The notes under the pieces were generated by a model. The model was not told the DNA's origin, searched no databases, and was given only the letters and a program-made list of their open reading frames with translations. A DNA stretch of 35,084 nucleotides. Origin: Verrucomicrobiota bacterium. GTDB taxonomy: Bacteria > Verrucomicrobiota > Verrucomicrobiia > Opitutales > UBA2995. Position numbers and translations under genes: made by a program. The DNA is taken from assembly GCA_027622555.1 (NCBI GenBank), contig JAQBYJ010000059.1, positions 1 through 35,084 on the forward strand, written 5' to 3'. Positions 1 through 7,730 of the stretch are shown here, one piece after another (the stretch's first letter is position 1; the number at the start of each line of letters is the position of its first letter).

Positions 1-10
1 CTTAGGCGAG

Positions 11-128
11 GGTGCTCGCAAGCACCTAACTCACCTATCGTTCGCTCTCTTGCACTTCAGAATTGAATCCGCCAGTTAAGTAAAACCAGCGGGGAGACCT
101 TAGCCTGGATTATGGAAATCCTCCCCGC
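11..128. other. Intergenic inverted repeats upstream of first operon
   Basis: The first 186 bases hold no supportable gene. Two short hairpin-capable sequences are visible: GGTGCT/AGCACC with a 4-base loop at 11-26, and a perfect 8-bp pair GCGGGGAG (89-96) / CTCCCCGC (121-128) with a 24-base loop. No T-tract follows either, so a standard intrinsic terminator is not evident. They could be the tail of an upstream transcription unit or leader structure for the operon starting at 187. Confidence 0.3.
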
Positions 129-186
129 GTCTTCAGTTGAATAATTACAACCGACACATCTATTTAGATATCATACCTATTCCATT

Positions 187-1461
187 ATGACTTATCCCAA
201 AGACTATGACGCCATTGTAATCGGAGGCGGACCAGCCGGATCTACCGCCGGGGCATTACTCGCCGAAAAGGGATGGAAGGTCCTCATTATTGAGAAGGAA
301 AAGTTTCCGCGCTATCACGTGGGAGAGTCGTTGATGCCTTATTGTTATTTCACTTTTGAGCGTCTCGGTGTGATTGATAAAATCAAGGAAATGGCCTGGA
401 CGGAAAAGCACAGCGTACAGTTCGTTGGTCGAAACGGAAAAGTGTCTACCCCTTTTTATTTCTTCCAACACTACGAACATCCTTCTTCAACGACCTGGCA
501 GGTTAAGCGGGCCGATTTCGATTTGATGCTGTTGGACAATGCGCGGGAGAAAGGTGCAACGGCGTTGGAGGAAACCACGGTCACTGAATTCATTAAGGAT
601 GACAAAGGAGCCGTTGTCGGCGTAAAAGCGCAATCGGTTGATGGACAAGTTTTAGAGTTCAATTCCAGGATAGTGCTCGATGGTTCCGGGCGGGATGCTC
701 TGTTCCTCCGCAAAACCGGTTCACGAAAACGGGACCCTGAGTTAAATAAAATCGCTATCTGGACACTGTTCAAAGGGGCGATGCGTGATCCGGGCTTGGA
801 TGAAGGATCCACTACCGTCGCTTACCTCGATGGGAAAGGATGGTTTTGGAATATACCGATGGCTGATGACATTGTCAGCTCCGGGATCGTGGCCGACAGA
901 GACTATCTCTATCGTGACTCCAGAGACCCAAAAGAGATCTACGAGCGTGAGATTAAAAATAATCCCTGGATCGAAGAGCATTTATCTCAAGGTAAACAAT
1001 TTGGCGAGTACTGGGTAACCGGGGAGTATTCCTATCGCGGAGAACATTGTGCGACGGATGGGTTGGTCTTGATTGGCGATGCCTTCGCATTTCTCGACCC
1101 GGTATTTTCATCCGGAGTTTTTCTGGCAGTCAAATCGGCTGAAATGGCGGCTGACGCGGCAGACGAAGCGTTGAAACAGGATAAGCCGATAAAGGCTGCC
1201 GACTTTGAGGAATACGGGGAGCGCTTATGCAGCTCGATCGAGACCATGCGTCAAGTGGTCTACGCCTTTTACGACGAACGGTTCAGTTTTGCAGATTTAA
1301 TAAAAGCCAATATGCATTTACGTGGCACGTTAACCGATTGCCTGATTGGAGATCTGATAGATCGTGATTATGCGGAGTTGCTCGATGCGATGAAAGATTT
1401 TGCATCTTTGCCGGAACCGTTATCTCATGGTCGGGCAAATATGAATCCAGTGGCCCAGTAA
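187..1461 (+). CDS. FAD-dependent oxidoreductase, flavin halogenase-like
   Basis: This 424-residue protein opens with an FAD-binding Rossmann motif (GGGPAG, residues 13-18) and the segment HVGESLMP near residues 45-52, which is typical of the tryptophan-halogenase/geranylgeranyl-reductase superfamily. It also carries WFWNIP at about 219-224, matching the WxWxIP signature of flavin-dependent halogenases, and a second FAD motif (GDAFAFLDPVFSSG) near residue 297. Family members use reduced FAD to halogenate or oxidise aromatic or polyketide-like substrates. There is no signal peptide, so it is cytosolic. It leads a tight operon with a glycosyltransferase (34 bp downstream) and a hotdog thioesterase, which suggests modification of a small molecule or lipid-like product. 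Many relatives in this superfamily are plain oxidoreductases or reductases, so actual halogenation is not established. Confidence 0.8.
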   Translation: MTYPKDYDAIVIGGGPAGSTAGALLAEKGWKVLIIEKEKFPRYHVGESLMPYCYFTFERLGVIDKIKEMAWTEKHSVQFVGRNGKVSTPFYFFQHYEHPSSTTWQVKRADFDLMLLDNAREKGATALEETTVTEFIKDDKGAVVGVKAQSVDGQVLEFNSRIVLDGSGRDALFLRKTGSRKRDPELNKIAIWTLFKGAMRDPGLDEGSTTVAYLDGKGWFWNIPMADDIVSSGIVADRDYLYRDSRDPKEIYEREIKNNPWIEEHLSQGKQFGEYWVTGEYSYRGEHCATDGLVLIGDAFAFLDPVFSSGVFLAVKSAEMAADAADEALKQDKPIKAADFEEYGERLCSSIETMRQVVYAFYDERFSFADLIKANMHLRGTLTDCLIGDLIDRDYAELLDAMKDFASLPEPLSHGRANMNPVAQ

Positions 1462-1495
1462 ACGGCGTCGTAGGGTTCGCAGCAATTACCTACTC

Positions 1496-2809
1496 GTGAA
1501 GCTTACTTTTCTAACACCTGGCACCGGCAGTTACTACTGCGGCGCCTGTATGCGTGACAACGCTTTGGCAATCGAACTCCACAAAGCGGGAGAAGATGTT
1601 GTGATTTTGCCCATGTATTTGCCTCTCATGTTGGATGAGGAACCGCTCGAAGGGCTTAGGGAAACTCCGGTGTTTTTTGGCGGCATCAATATGTTTTTAC
1701 AGTCCAAGCTTTCTCTCTTCCGGATTTTGCCTGCATTTATGGACCGCTGGTTCAACTCGAAGGGACTCCTTCGGTGGGCTGCCAGAAACAGTCACATGAC
1801 ATCCGCCAGAACCCACGGTGAAATGTGTCTGGATATGTTGAACGTGGAGGAGAGCGGCTTCGGCAAGGAGTTTGAGAAATTGCTGGTTTGGTTGGAGGAG
1901 ATCGGAAAACCCGAGGTGGTTGTTCTATCGACTGCCTTGCAGGCTGGATTGGCGGACAAAATAAAAGAACGGTTGAATGTCCCGATTGTTTTATTTTTCC
2001 AAGGTGAGGATTCCTTTCTCGATGGGTTGCCCGAACCTTATCGCAGTCAGTGTTGGTCTCGCATGGCGGAACGATTGTCTTCCGCCGACCTCCTGATTTC
2101 TCCCAGTCATTTCTACTCCAGGTACATGGAGCAACGCCTTGGGTTTCCTGAAGGAAACATTTCCGTTATGCATAACGGAATAAAGCTCGAAGGCTACGAA
2201 GTAGCTGAAACGCCTCCTGAGTACCCGACGATCGGGTACCTTGCCAGAATGTGTCGCGAAAAAGGGTTGGAGATACTGGTGGATGGATTTATCCACCTGC
2301 GAACCAAACTTGGGAATACGGATGCTCGATTGAAAATTGCCGGTGCTATGACTGCTGGTGATGTCCGGCTCATTAAGGAACTTAAGAAGCGAATTGCCGC
2401 TGCGGGTCTAGAGCAGGATGTCACGTGGTTTCCCAATTTATCGCGCGATGAAAAAATCTCGTTTCTAAAATCACTTTCGCTGTTTTCCGTGCCAGTTACT
2501 TATAAGGAAGCATTTGGTCTCTATTTGCTGGAGGCGATTGCCTGTGGAGTGCCGGTGGTGCAACCGGAAATAGCTTCATTTCCTGAAATTATTGAAGCTA
2601 CGGGTGGTGTCTGTGTCTCAGAAAACAATCCTCACGAATTTGCCGAGGCGTGGTCCACTTTGCTAAACGATCCCCAACGAATGCAAACCATGCGGGATCG
2701 GGGCCGACAAAATATAGAATCACTTTTCAGCGCACCCAGAATGAGCAAACAATTCCTCGATCTTACTCGGGTCTTTAATTCTTCAATTCAATCTGAGAAC
2801 CTCTCCTGA
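1496..2809 (+). CDS. Glycosyltransferase family 4 protein
   Basis: A 437-residue GT-B fold glycosyltransferase. The N-terminal acceptor domain begins with a glycine-rich loop (TPGTGSYYCGACMRDNALA). The C-terminal donor domain contains PSHFYSRY near residue 202, MHNGI near 225, and the EX7E motif EAFGLYLLE near 338-346 that contacts the nucleotide-sugar in GT4 enzymes. It would transfer a sugar from an NDP-sugar with retention of configuration; the acceptor is unknown. The start is GTG at 1496, 34 bp after the halogenase-like gene; no ATG fits the conserved N-terminus better. The thioesterase ATG lies 1 bp beyond its stop, so the three genes are almost certainly co-transcribed. Confidence 0.85.
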   Translation: MKLTFLTPGTGSYYCGACMRDNALAIELHKAGEDVVILPMYLPLMLDEEPLEGLRETPVFFGGINMFLQSKLSLFRILPAFMDRWFNSKGLLRWAARNSHMTSARTHGEMCLDMLNVEESGFGKEFEKLLVWLEEIGKPEVVVLSTALQAGLADKIKERLNVPIVLFFQGEDSFLDGLPEPYRSQCWSRMAERLSSADLLISPSHFYSRYMEQRLGFPEGNISVMHNGIKLEGYEVAETPPEYPTIGYLARMCREKGLEILVDGFIHLRTKLGNTDARLKIAGAMTAGDVRLIKELKKRIAAAGLEQDVTWFPNLSRDEKISFLKSLSLFSVPVTYKEAFGLYLLEAIACGVPVVQPEIASFPEIIEATGGVCVSENNPHEFAEAWSTLLNDPQRMQTMRDRGRQNIESLFSAPRMSKQFLDLTRVFNSSIQSENLS

Positions 2810-2810
2810 T

Positions 2811-3257
2811 ATGAGTCTTCCAGAAACATTTCATTTTACCAAACAGCGCCGCGTTGAATGGGCCGATACGGATTGCGCGGGTATCGTTCATTTCACCAGC
2901 TTCCTACGCTATGTAGAGAACACCGAGCACGCATTCTGGCGCTCTCTTGGACTTTCGGTTCACACAGGGGAAGGTGAGGAACGGCAAGGTTGGCCAAGAG
3001 TGAGTGTAAGGTGCGACTTTACTAAACCTGTACGATTTGAGCAATTGCTGAATGTTTCCCTTCGAATACTAAATGTAGGAAATACAACCCTTCGTTACGG
3101 CTTTTGGATATTCGATGATAGTGAACCGAAGCCTGCTTTGGTAGCCGCTGGTGAATTGACGATTATTCATGTAAGTTTTGAGCCCAATTCTGGAAAAATA
3201 TCTAAAGCCCCGCTACCTGATGCTCTTAAGGAACGAATAATTTCTGCGATGTCCTAA
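2811..3257 (+). CDS. Acyl-CoA thioesterase, YbgC/FadM hotdog family
   Basis: A 148-residue single hotdog domain. Near residues 17-35 it has the 4-hydroxybenzoyl-CoA thioesterase pattern EWADTDCAGIVHFTSFLRY, where the Asp (usually D-x-x-G-[IV]-[VM]-H) is the catalytic residue in YbgC-type enzymes. Length is normal for the family (130-150). It would hydrolyse acyl-CoA or acyl-ACP thioesters in the cytosol. The ATG is one base after the glycosyltransferase stop, so it is the third gene of that operon. Halogenase-like, GT and hotdog thioesterase genes also co-occur in aryl-polyene and related pigment clusters, but no ketosynthase or dehydratase gene is in this window to confirm such a role. Confidence 0.85.
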   Translation: MSLPETFHFTKQRRVEWADTDCAGIVHFTSFLRYVENTEHAFWRSLGLSVHTGEGEERQGWPRVSVRCDFTKPVRFEQLLNVSLRILNVGNTTLRYGFWIFDDSEPKPALVAAGELTIIHVSFEPNSGKISKAPLPDALKERIISAMS

Positions 3258-3303
3258 GCGTTTTTGGAATTTTGGACAGCGTCTAACGTCAAATCTTCAA
3301 GTC

Positions 3304-3999
3304 ATGATACTAAAAAATCACTTCCTAAGCTTCTCTATAGCAGCTCTTACTTTGATTACCTTTCAAGCGAGTTGCCAGCCTATCGATAATCAAAACACGA
3401 GTGACAAGGCCACCAGTCTTTTGAATCTGCCTCCGGTTCAAGTGGAGCCCGTTGACGGACTCAGTCGTGCCTATTTTGCAAGCGGTTGTTTCTGGTGCGT
3501 TGAAGCCGTCTACGAAAGTGTTAAAGGCGTTAAAGAATCTATTTCCGGATATAGTGGAGGACACACGAAAAATCCTACCTATGAAGAAAGTAATACCGGT
3601 AGAACCGGCCATGCGGAAGCTGTTGAAATTATCTACGACGCGAAGGTTGTTTCCTTCAGCACCCTTGTAGACGTTTTTTTTGGTTCCCAAAATGTTACCC
3701 AGGTAAATGGCCAAGGTCCTGATCGTGGTTCTCAATACCGTTCGATTATTTTTTATCAAAACGATGAGCAAAAAAAGATCATCGAAGAAAAGATCGCTGC
3801 GCTTAATAAAACACTCGGTGGTCAAAAGGTTGCAGCGGAAGTTTATCCTTTCCAGAAATTTTGGTTGGGAGAAGCTTATCATCAGGACTACGAAAAGAGG
3901 AACCCGAACAATCCCTACATTCGAGGTGTTTCCATTCCTCGATTGAAACAGTTTCAAGCTAATTTTCCAGAGCTGCTAAAAGAAAACCACGACCATTAG
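3304..3999 (+). CDS. msrA: Peptide methionine sulfoxide reductase MsrA, exported
   Basis: A 231-residue protein containing the complete MsrA domain from about residue 56. It has the catalytic GCFWC motif (first Cys at 62), the SGYSGG and GHAEAVEI segments and QYRSIIFY. MsrA reduces methionine-S-sulfoxide in proteins. Unlike cytosolic MsrA it begins with a hydrophobic signal (residues 4-20) ending FQASC, a lipobox-like site with Cys24, so it is probably a lipoprotein or periplasmic enzyme protecting exported proteins. The Gln at -3 is not the best lipobox residue, so plain secretion is possible. It lies 46 bp after the thioesterase gene and may be a separate unit. Confidence 0.93.
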   Translation: MILKNHFLSFSIAALTLITFQASCQPIDNQNTSDKATSLLNLPPVQVEPVDGLSRAYFASGCFWCVEAVYESVKGVKESISGYSGGHTKNPTYEESNTGRTGHAEAVEIIYDAKVVSFSTLVDVFFGSQNVTQVNGQGPDRGSQYRSIIFYQNDEQKKIIEEKIAALNKTLGGQKVAAEVYPFQKFWLGEAYHQDYEKRNPNNPYIRGVSIPRLKQFQANFPELLKENHDH

Positions 4000-4103
4000 G
4001 CAACCTTCAGCTTTTTAAATTCAGGTGTTTGTCTTTGTTGCGCTATTTGGTGGGTTCTGATTCCTTTATGGGTAGATACAACTTAAAAATCCTGAAACAC
4101 ACC

Positions 4104-5402
4104 ATGAACAGACGTGACTTTCTAAAAACCAGCTCTGTCTTCGCTGGAATATCAATTCTACCTTCACGGGTTTGGGCCGCATCTCCCAATTCCAGATTAC
4201 AGATCGCTCAAGTCGGTGTTGGTAATCGTGGAATGGGGAACCTCGAATCTTTACTTCGATTGCCCAATATCGACATGGTCGGATTCTGCGATGTGGACAA
4301 GAATTACCTGGACGCCGCATCCGCCCTGGTGCCTTCGACCGAGACGTATCGTGATTATCGAAAAATGTTTGAAAAGCTGGATTCGAAGATCGACGCCGTC
4401 TTGGTTGCTACTCCGGATCACATGCACGCTCCTATTGCTATGGCGGCCATGGATTACGGAAAGCATGTGTATTGTGAAAAGCCGCTTGCCCATAATGTTC
4501 AGGAAAACCGCGAACTAAGAACCCTTTCTGAAAAGAAGAACCTGGTTACCCAACTTGGGATTCAAGTTGCTTCGAGTATCGGTCAGCGAATGACCGTTGA
4601 ATATATCCGTTCCGGACTGATTGGGAAAGTCAGTGAAGTTCATGTATGGTCTAACAAACAATGGGGACGTGATGAGGATCGAGCTCCATTGGGAGCCAAT
4701 CCTATTCCGGATTCTCTGGATTGGAATCTCTGGCTTGGCGTGGCTCAGGAACGAAAGTTTATAAATGATTATTATCATCCTGGCCAATGGCGTAAGCTTA
4801 TCGACTTTGGGACAGGCACACTCGGGGATATGGGGGTCCACATATTTGATACCCCTTACAGAGCTCTTGAGCTGACCGATCCTGTTTCCGCTACAGCGAC
4901 TTGCCGAAAGTCTAACTCCTTTGCGCATCCGGTTAGTAATCGTGTGGAGTATGAGTTTGGTCGTACTCAATACTCAGCAAGAAAGCTGAAATGGGTTTGG
5001 TACGATGGAGACTTCGCTCCTCCGACCATTCCCGGGTTTTCTCTGCCGGACGGAATTGAAATGCCAAATCAAGGATGCGTCTTTATAGGTGAAGATGGAA
5101 ATCACCTGATGATGCCGCATATGAGCGGTCCCAGGACCTATCCTCAGGAATTGATTCGTAGTGTTCCCGTCCCAAAGCTTGATCCTATTGATCACCATGG
5201 TGAGTGGGTCGATGCTTGTCTCTCGAATGGAAAGACCAGATCTCCCTTTTCGTATGGAGGACCGTTAACTGAAACACTTCAATTAGGGGTTGTTGCCAGC
5301 AAGTTTCCAGAACGCAGATTGAAATGGAATGCCAAGTCCATGAAGATCACCAACCTCAGAGCCGCCAACCAATATATTGGACGGGAGTATCGTTCGTTCT
5401 AA
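4104..5402 (+). CDS. Gfo/Idh/MocA family oxidoreductase with Tat signal
   Basis: A 432-residue NAD(P)-dependent sugar dehydrogenase-like protein. It starts with a twin-arginine signal (MNRRDFLKTSSVFAG), which fixes the start at ATG 4104; an in-frame TTG at 4029 would bury this signal. The Rossmann motif GVGNRGMGN follows at about residues 39-47, and the catalytic-lysine motif CEKPLAHNV lies near residue 122. Tat export fits folding with bound NAD(P) before secretion to the periplasm. Family members oxidise or reduce sugar hydroxyls. Its neighbours, a DUF1080 (3-keto-disaccharide hydrolase) protein 23 bp downstream and an exported hydrolase, suggest 3-keto-glycoside processing. Confidence 0.9.
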   Translation: MNRRDFLKTSSVFAGISILPSRVWAASPNSRLQIAQVGVGNRGMGNLESLLRLPNIDMVGFCDVDKNYLDAASALVPSTETYRDYRKMFEKLDSKIDAVLVATPDHMHAPIAMAAMDYGKHVYCEKPLAHNVQENRELRTLSEKKNLVTQLGIQVASSIGQRMTVEYIRSGLIGKVSEVHVWSNKQWGRDEDRAPLGANPIPDSLDWNLWLGVAQERKFINDYYHPGQWRKLIDFGTGTLGDMGVHIFDTPYRALELTDPVSATATCRKSNSFAHPVSNRVEYEFGRTQYSARKLKWVWYDGDFAPPTIPGFSLPDGIEMPNQGCVFIGEDGNHLMMPHMSGPRTYPQELIRSVPVPKLDPIDHHGEWVDACLSNGKTRSPFSYGGPLTETLQLGVVASKFPERRLKWNAKSMKITNLRAANQYIGREYRSF

Positions 5403-5425
5403 TATGTTTAGAATTCGATTTTGAT

Positions 5426-6715
5426 ATGAAAAAAACATTTGTAGCCGCGTTGTTTGGGATTATTTTGAATGGAAACCTTTGGTCTGCGAATCCTCCAGAA
5501 GGATTTGAGGCTCTTTTTAATGGGCGAAATCTTGCGGGCTGGCTTGGAGATAATCCACACCAGTCACTCAAGGCTGAAAATCGGACTACCGCGATTGAAG
5601 GCCAGCAGGTGGATTTTCATAAACATTGGAGTGTGGAAAACGGTGAACTGGTAAACGACGGGCACGGTCCATACGCCACCACGGATCGTGATTATGGAGA
5701 CATTGAACTGATGCTCGAATACAAAACGGTGGCGAAGGCGGATAGCGGGATCTATCTAAGAGGGTCTCCTCAGGTTCAGATTTGGGATACCACCGAGGAG
5801 GGTGGAAAATGGGAGCGCGATGCCGACAAGGGATCTGGAGGTCTGTTTAACAATCCAAAAGGGAAACCCGGCCAATTACCTCTGGTGCACGCGGATAAGC
5901 CCTTCGGCGAATGGAACAAAGTAAAAATGAGACAGCTTGGAAGCCGGACCTGGGTTTGGCTGAACGGTAAACTAGTCGTCGATGGCGCCATCATGCATGG
6001 GTATTACGATAAGGAGAAACCTCTGCCTGCTAGCGGTCCTATTCATCTCCAAACACATGGTGGGGAGATTCGTTGGAGAAATATTTTTGTCCGGGAAATT
6101 GATGCCGAAACCGCGAATGCCTGGTTACGAGAAGGGGAACGCAAACTTGGATACCAACCTTTGATTAAAGAAGGAACTCTTGATGGATGGTTTGGCGACA
6201 AGAATGGCAAGGAAGTCATAGGCGATACGATTCACTGGAGGGATGGCAGTCACATTTATACGAATAAAAAATACGGCGACTTTTCGTTTCGATTTGAGTT
6301 CATTATGGAACCCGAAGGAAACAACGGACTAGCTATTCGTTATCCTGGGGAAGGTGCTCCGGCTTATGATGGCATGACCGAATTGCAGATTCTGGACCAT
6401 GACGATAAACGCTATGCAACGATCGATCCACGTCAGGCACATGGTAGTGCTTATGGGATGACCGGAGCGCATCGAGGTTATTTCCGTCCTTATGGAGAAT
6501 GGAATTACGAGGAGGTTACGGTCGTTGGTTCGACCATCCGCGTCGAATTAAATGGCACTGTAATTCTCGATACCGACTTATCGGAAATCCATGAGTACAT
6601 GGCTGACCGAGCCCATCCTGGAAAATTGCTCACTGAAGGTCACCTGGGATTCGCCGGACACGGCGACGAACACTATTTCCAATTTCGCCGTTTAGGTATT
6701 CTGGAATTGAACTAG
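5426..6715 (+). CDS. Exported protein with two DUF1080 (3-keto-disaccharide hydrolase) domains
   Basis: A 429-residue protein with a signal peptide (MKKTFVAALFGIILNGNLWSA); the ATG at 5426 is chosen because it begins that signal. Two concanavalin-like DUF1080 domains follow. The first runs about residues 27-240 (FNGRNLAGW, then YKTVAKADSGIYLRG, then QIWD). The second runs about 245-425 (EGTLDGWFGD, YGDFSFRFEF, NNGLAIRYPG, ELQILDHD). DUF1080 proteins have been shown to cleave 3-keto-glycosides and are usually single-domain, so the tandem arrangement is a fusion or duplication. It sits directly after the Tat-exported Gfo/Idh/MocA enzyme, which could supply keto-sugar substrate. Substrate identity is not visible. 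Confidence 0.88.
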   Translation: MKKTFVAALFGIILNGNLWSANPPEGFEALFNGRNLAGWLGDNPHQSLKAENRTTAIEGQQVDFHKHWSVENGELVNDGHGPYATTDRDYGDIELMLEYKTVAKADSGIYLRGSPQVQIWDTTEEGGKWERDADKGSGGLFNNPKGKPGQLPLVHADKPFGEWNKVKMRQLGSRTWVWLNGKLVVDGAIMHGYYDKEKPLPASGPIHLQTHGGEIRWRNIFVREIDAETANAWLREGERKLGYQPLIKEGTLDGWFGDKNGKEVIGDTIHWRDGSHIYTNKKYGDFSFRFEFIMEPEGNNGLAIRYPGEGAPAYDGMTELQILDHDDKRYATIDPRQAHGSAYGMTGAHRGYFRPYGEWNYEEVTVVGSTIRVELNGTVILDTDLSEIHEYMADRAHPGKLLTEGHLGFAGHGDEHYFQFRRLGILELN

Positions 6716-6726
6716 GTTTTATCGAA

Positions 6727-7629
6727 ATGAAAGAGAAACGGATAGTCCACTTTGTGGTTGTTTCTCTACTATTCGTACTCCGAGCGAATGCGGAAACTCC
6801 GACGTACTCGAATGTCGCTTATGGAGAGTATGAGCGCAATGTCCTCGATTTCTATCAGGCTCAATCCAGCAAACCTACACCACTCGTTGTCTTCATTCAT
6901 GGAGGTGGCTTTCAATCCTTCGACAAGGATCGCATCGATCAGAAATTCCTAAAGGAGTTTTTATCCTCGGGTATCTCGGTTGCTGCCATTAATTATCGCT
7001 ACGTTCAGATGGAACCTTTTCCTTCCTGTTTTCATGATGCTCGCCGCGCTTTACAGTTTCTTCGAAGCAAATCGGATGAATGGAATTTTGATCCTGCCAG
7101 AGTAGGGGCTTACGGCGGATCTGCGGGAGCTATGATTTCGATGTGGTTAGGATTCCATGACGACATGGCCGATCCGGAAAGTGACGATCCTGTGCTAAGG
7201 GAATCCACGCGCTTGACCTGTGTGGCCACCCAGGGAGGTCAGATTACCTTTGATCGCCATTGGATGGAGCAATCGATTCCGGGAAACATGATCCACAAGA
7301 ATCCTGCCATGACTCGCTTGTTTGGCGTTCGGACCCTGGATGATCTCGACAAACCTGAAATTCGAAAATGGATTAAAGAACTTTCGCCTATTACCCATCT
7401 GACTGCTGACGATGTTCCGGTCTATATGGAATACAGCATGAATCCGTCTGATCCCATTCCCGCTGATCCTGCGAAAATTAAATCCTGGGCGCTTCATCAC
7501 GTAATTTTCGGTGTTACCTTGAAAATTCGCATGGATGCCCTCGGCCTTGAAAACCACTTAAATTATCCTGGGCAAGAATCGACGCACCGGAACATACCGG
7601 AATATTTTAAAGAGAAATTGTTGAGATAA
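6727..7629 (+). CDS. Exported alpha/beta hydrolase (esterase/lipase, BD-FAE-like)
   Basis: A 300-residue hydrolase with a signal peptide (residues 1-22, ending RANA). It has the oxyanion-hole motif HGGGF near residue 58 and the nucleophile elbow GGSAG near 134-138 (Ser136). A C-terminal HHVIFG segment resembles the region that provides the active-site His in BD-FAE/hormone-sensitive-lipase-type carbohydrate esterases; the acid residue is not assigned. It lies 11 bp after the DUF1080 gene, so the three exported enzymes (dehydrogenase, hydrolase, esterase) form one unit probably acting on decorated sugars in the periplasm. Family assignment is firm; the substrate is not. Confidence 0.85.
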   Translation: MKEKRIVHFVVVSLLFVLRANAETPTYSNVAYGEYERNVLDFYQAQSSKPTPLVVFIHGGGFQSFDKDRIDQKFLKEFLSSGISVAAINYRYVQMEPFPSCFHDARRALQFLRSKSDEWNFDPARVGAYGGSAGAMISMWLGFHDDMADPESDDPVLRESTRLTCVATQGGQITFDRHWMEQSIPGNMIHKNPAMTRLFGVRTLDDLDKPEIRKWIKELSPITHLTADDVPVYMEYSMNPSDPIPADPAKIKSWALHHVIFGVTLKIRMDALGLENHLNYPGQESTHRNIPEYFKEKLLR

Positions 7630-7679
7630 GTTTTAAGAGAGGCCTACTAGTCGCACAGCATTTTTTATAGAAATCTATA

Positions 7680-7691
7680 GGGGTTAACCCC
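7680..7691. promoter_or_regulatory. Perfect 12-bp palindrome, candidate operator
   Basis: GGGGTTAACCCC is a perfect palindrome ending two bases before the -35 hexamer of the promoter for the giant secreted protein gene. The placement fits a binding site for a dimeric regulator. No regulator gene is adjacent, so the function is inferred. Confidence 0.35.
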
Positions 7692-7693
7692 GC

Positions 7694-7723
7694 TTGACCG
7701 CTATTCCGTCTAGGGTGTATACT
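7694..7723 (+). promoter_or_regulatory. Sigma-70-like promoter for the giant secreted protein gene
   Basis: TTGACC (7694-7699), an 18-bp spacer and TATACT (7718-7723) form a near-consensus housekeeping promoter. A transcription start about 7 bp downstream of the -10 falls at ~7730-7731, at the TTG that begins the long reading frame. The mRNA would therefore have essentially no leader. Confidence 0.55.
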
Positions 7724-7730
7724 TTAATAA

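Noticed and set aside
3325-3957. Long - strand open frame antisense to msrA (210 codons)
   Set aside because: It lies entirely opposite a well-supported MsrA gene, and its translation shows no recognisable domain; it is a shadow of codon usage.
4029-4103. Longer start (TTG 4029) for the Gfo/Idh/MocA gene
   Set aside because: It would place 25 residues before a clear twin-arginine signal that begins at ATG 4104.
5324-5425. Longer start (ATG 5324) for the DUF1080 gene
   Set aside because: It overlaps the preceding gene by 79 bp and would bury the signal peptide that starts at 5426.
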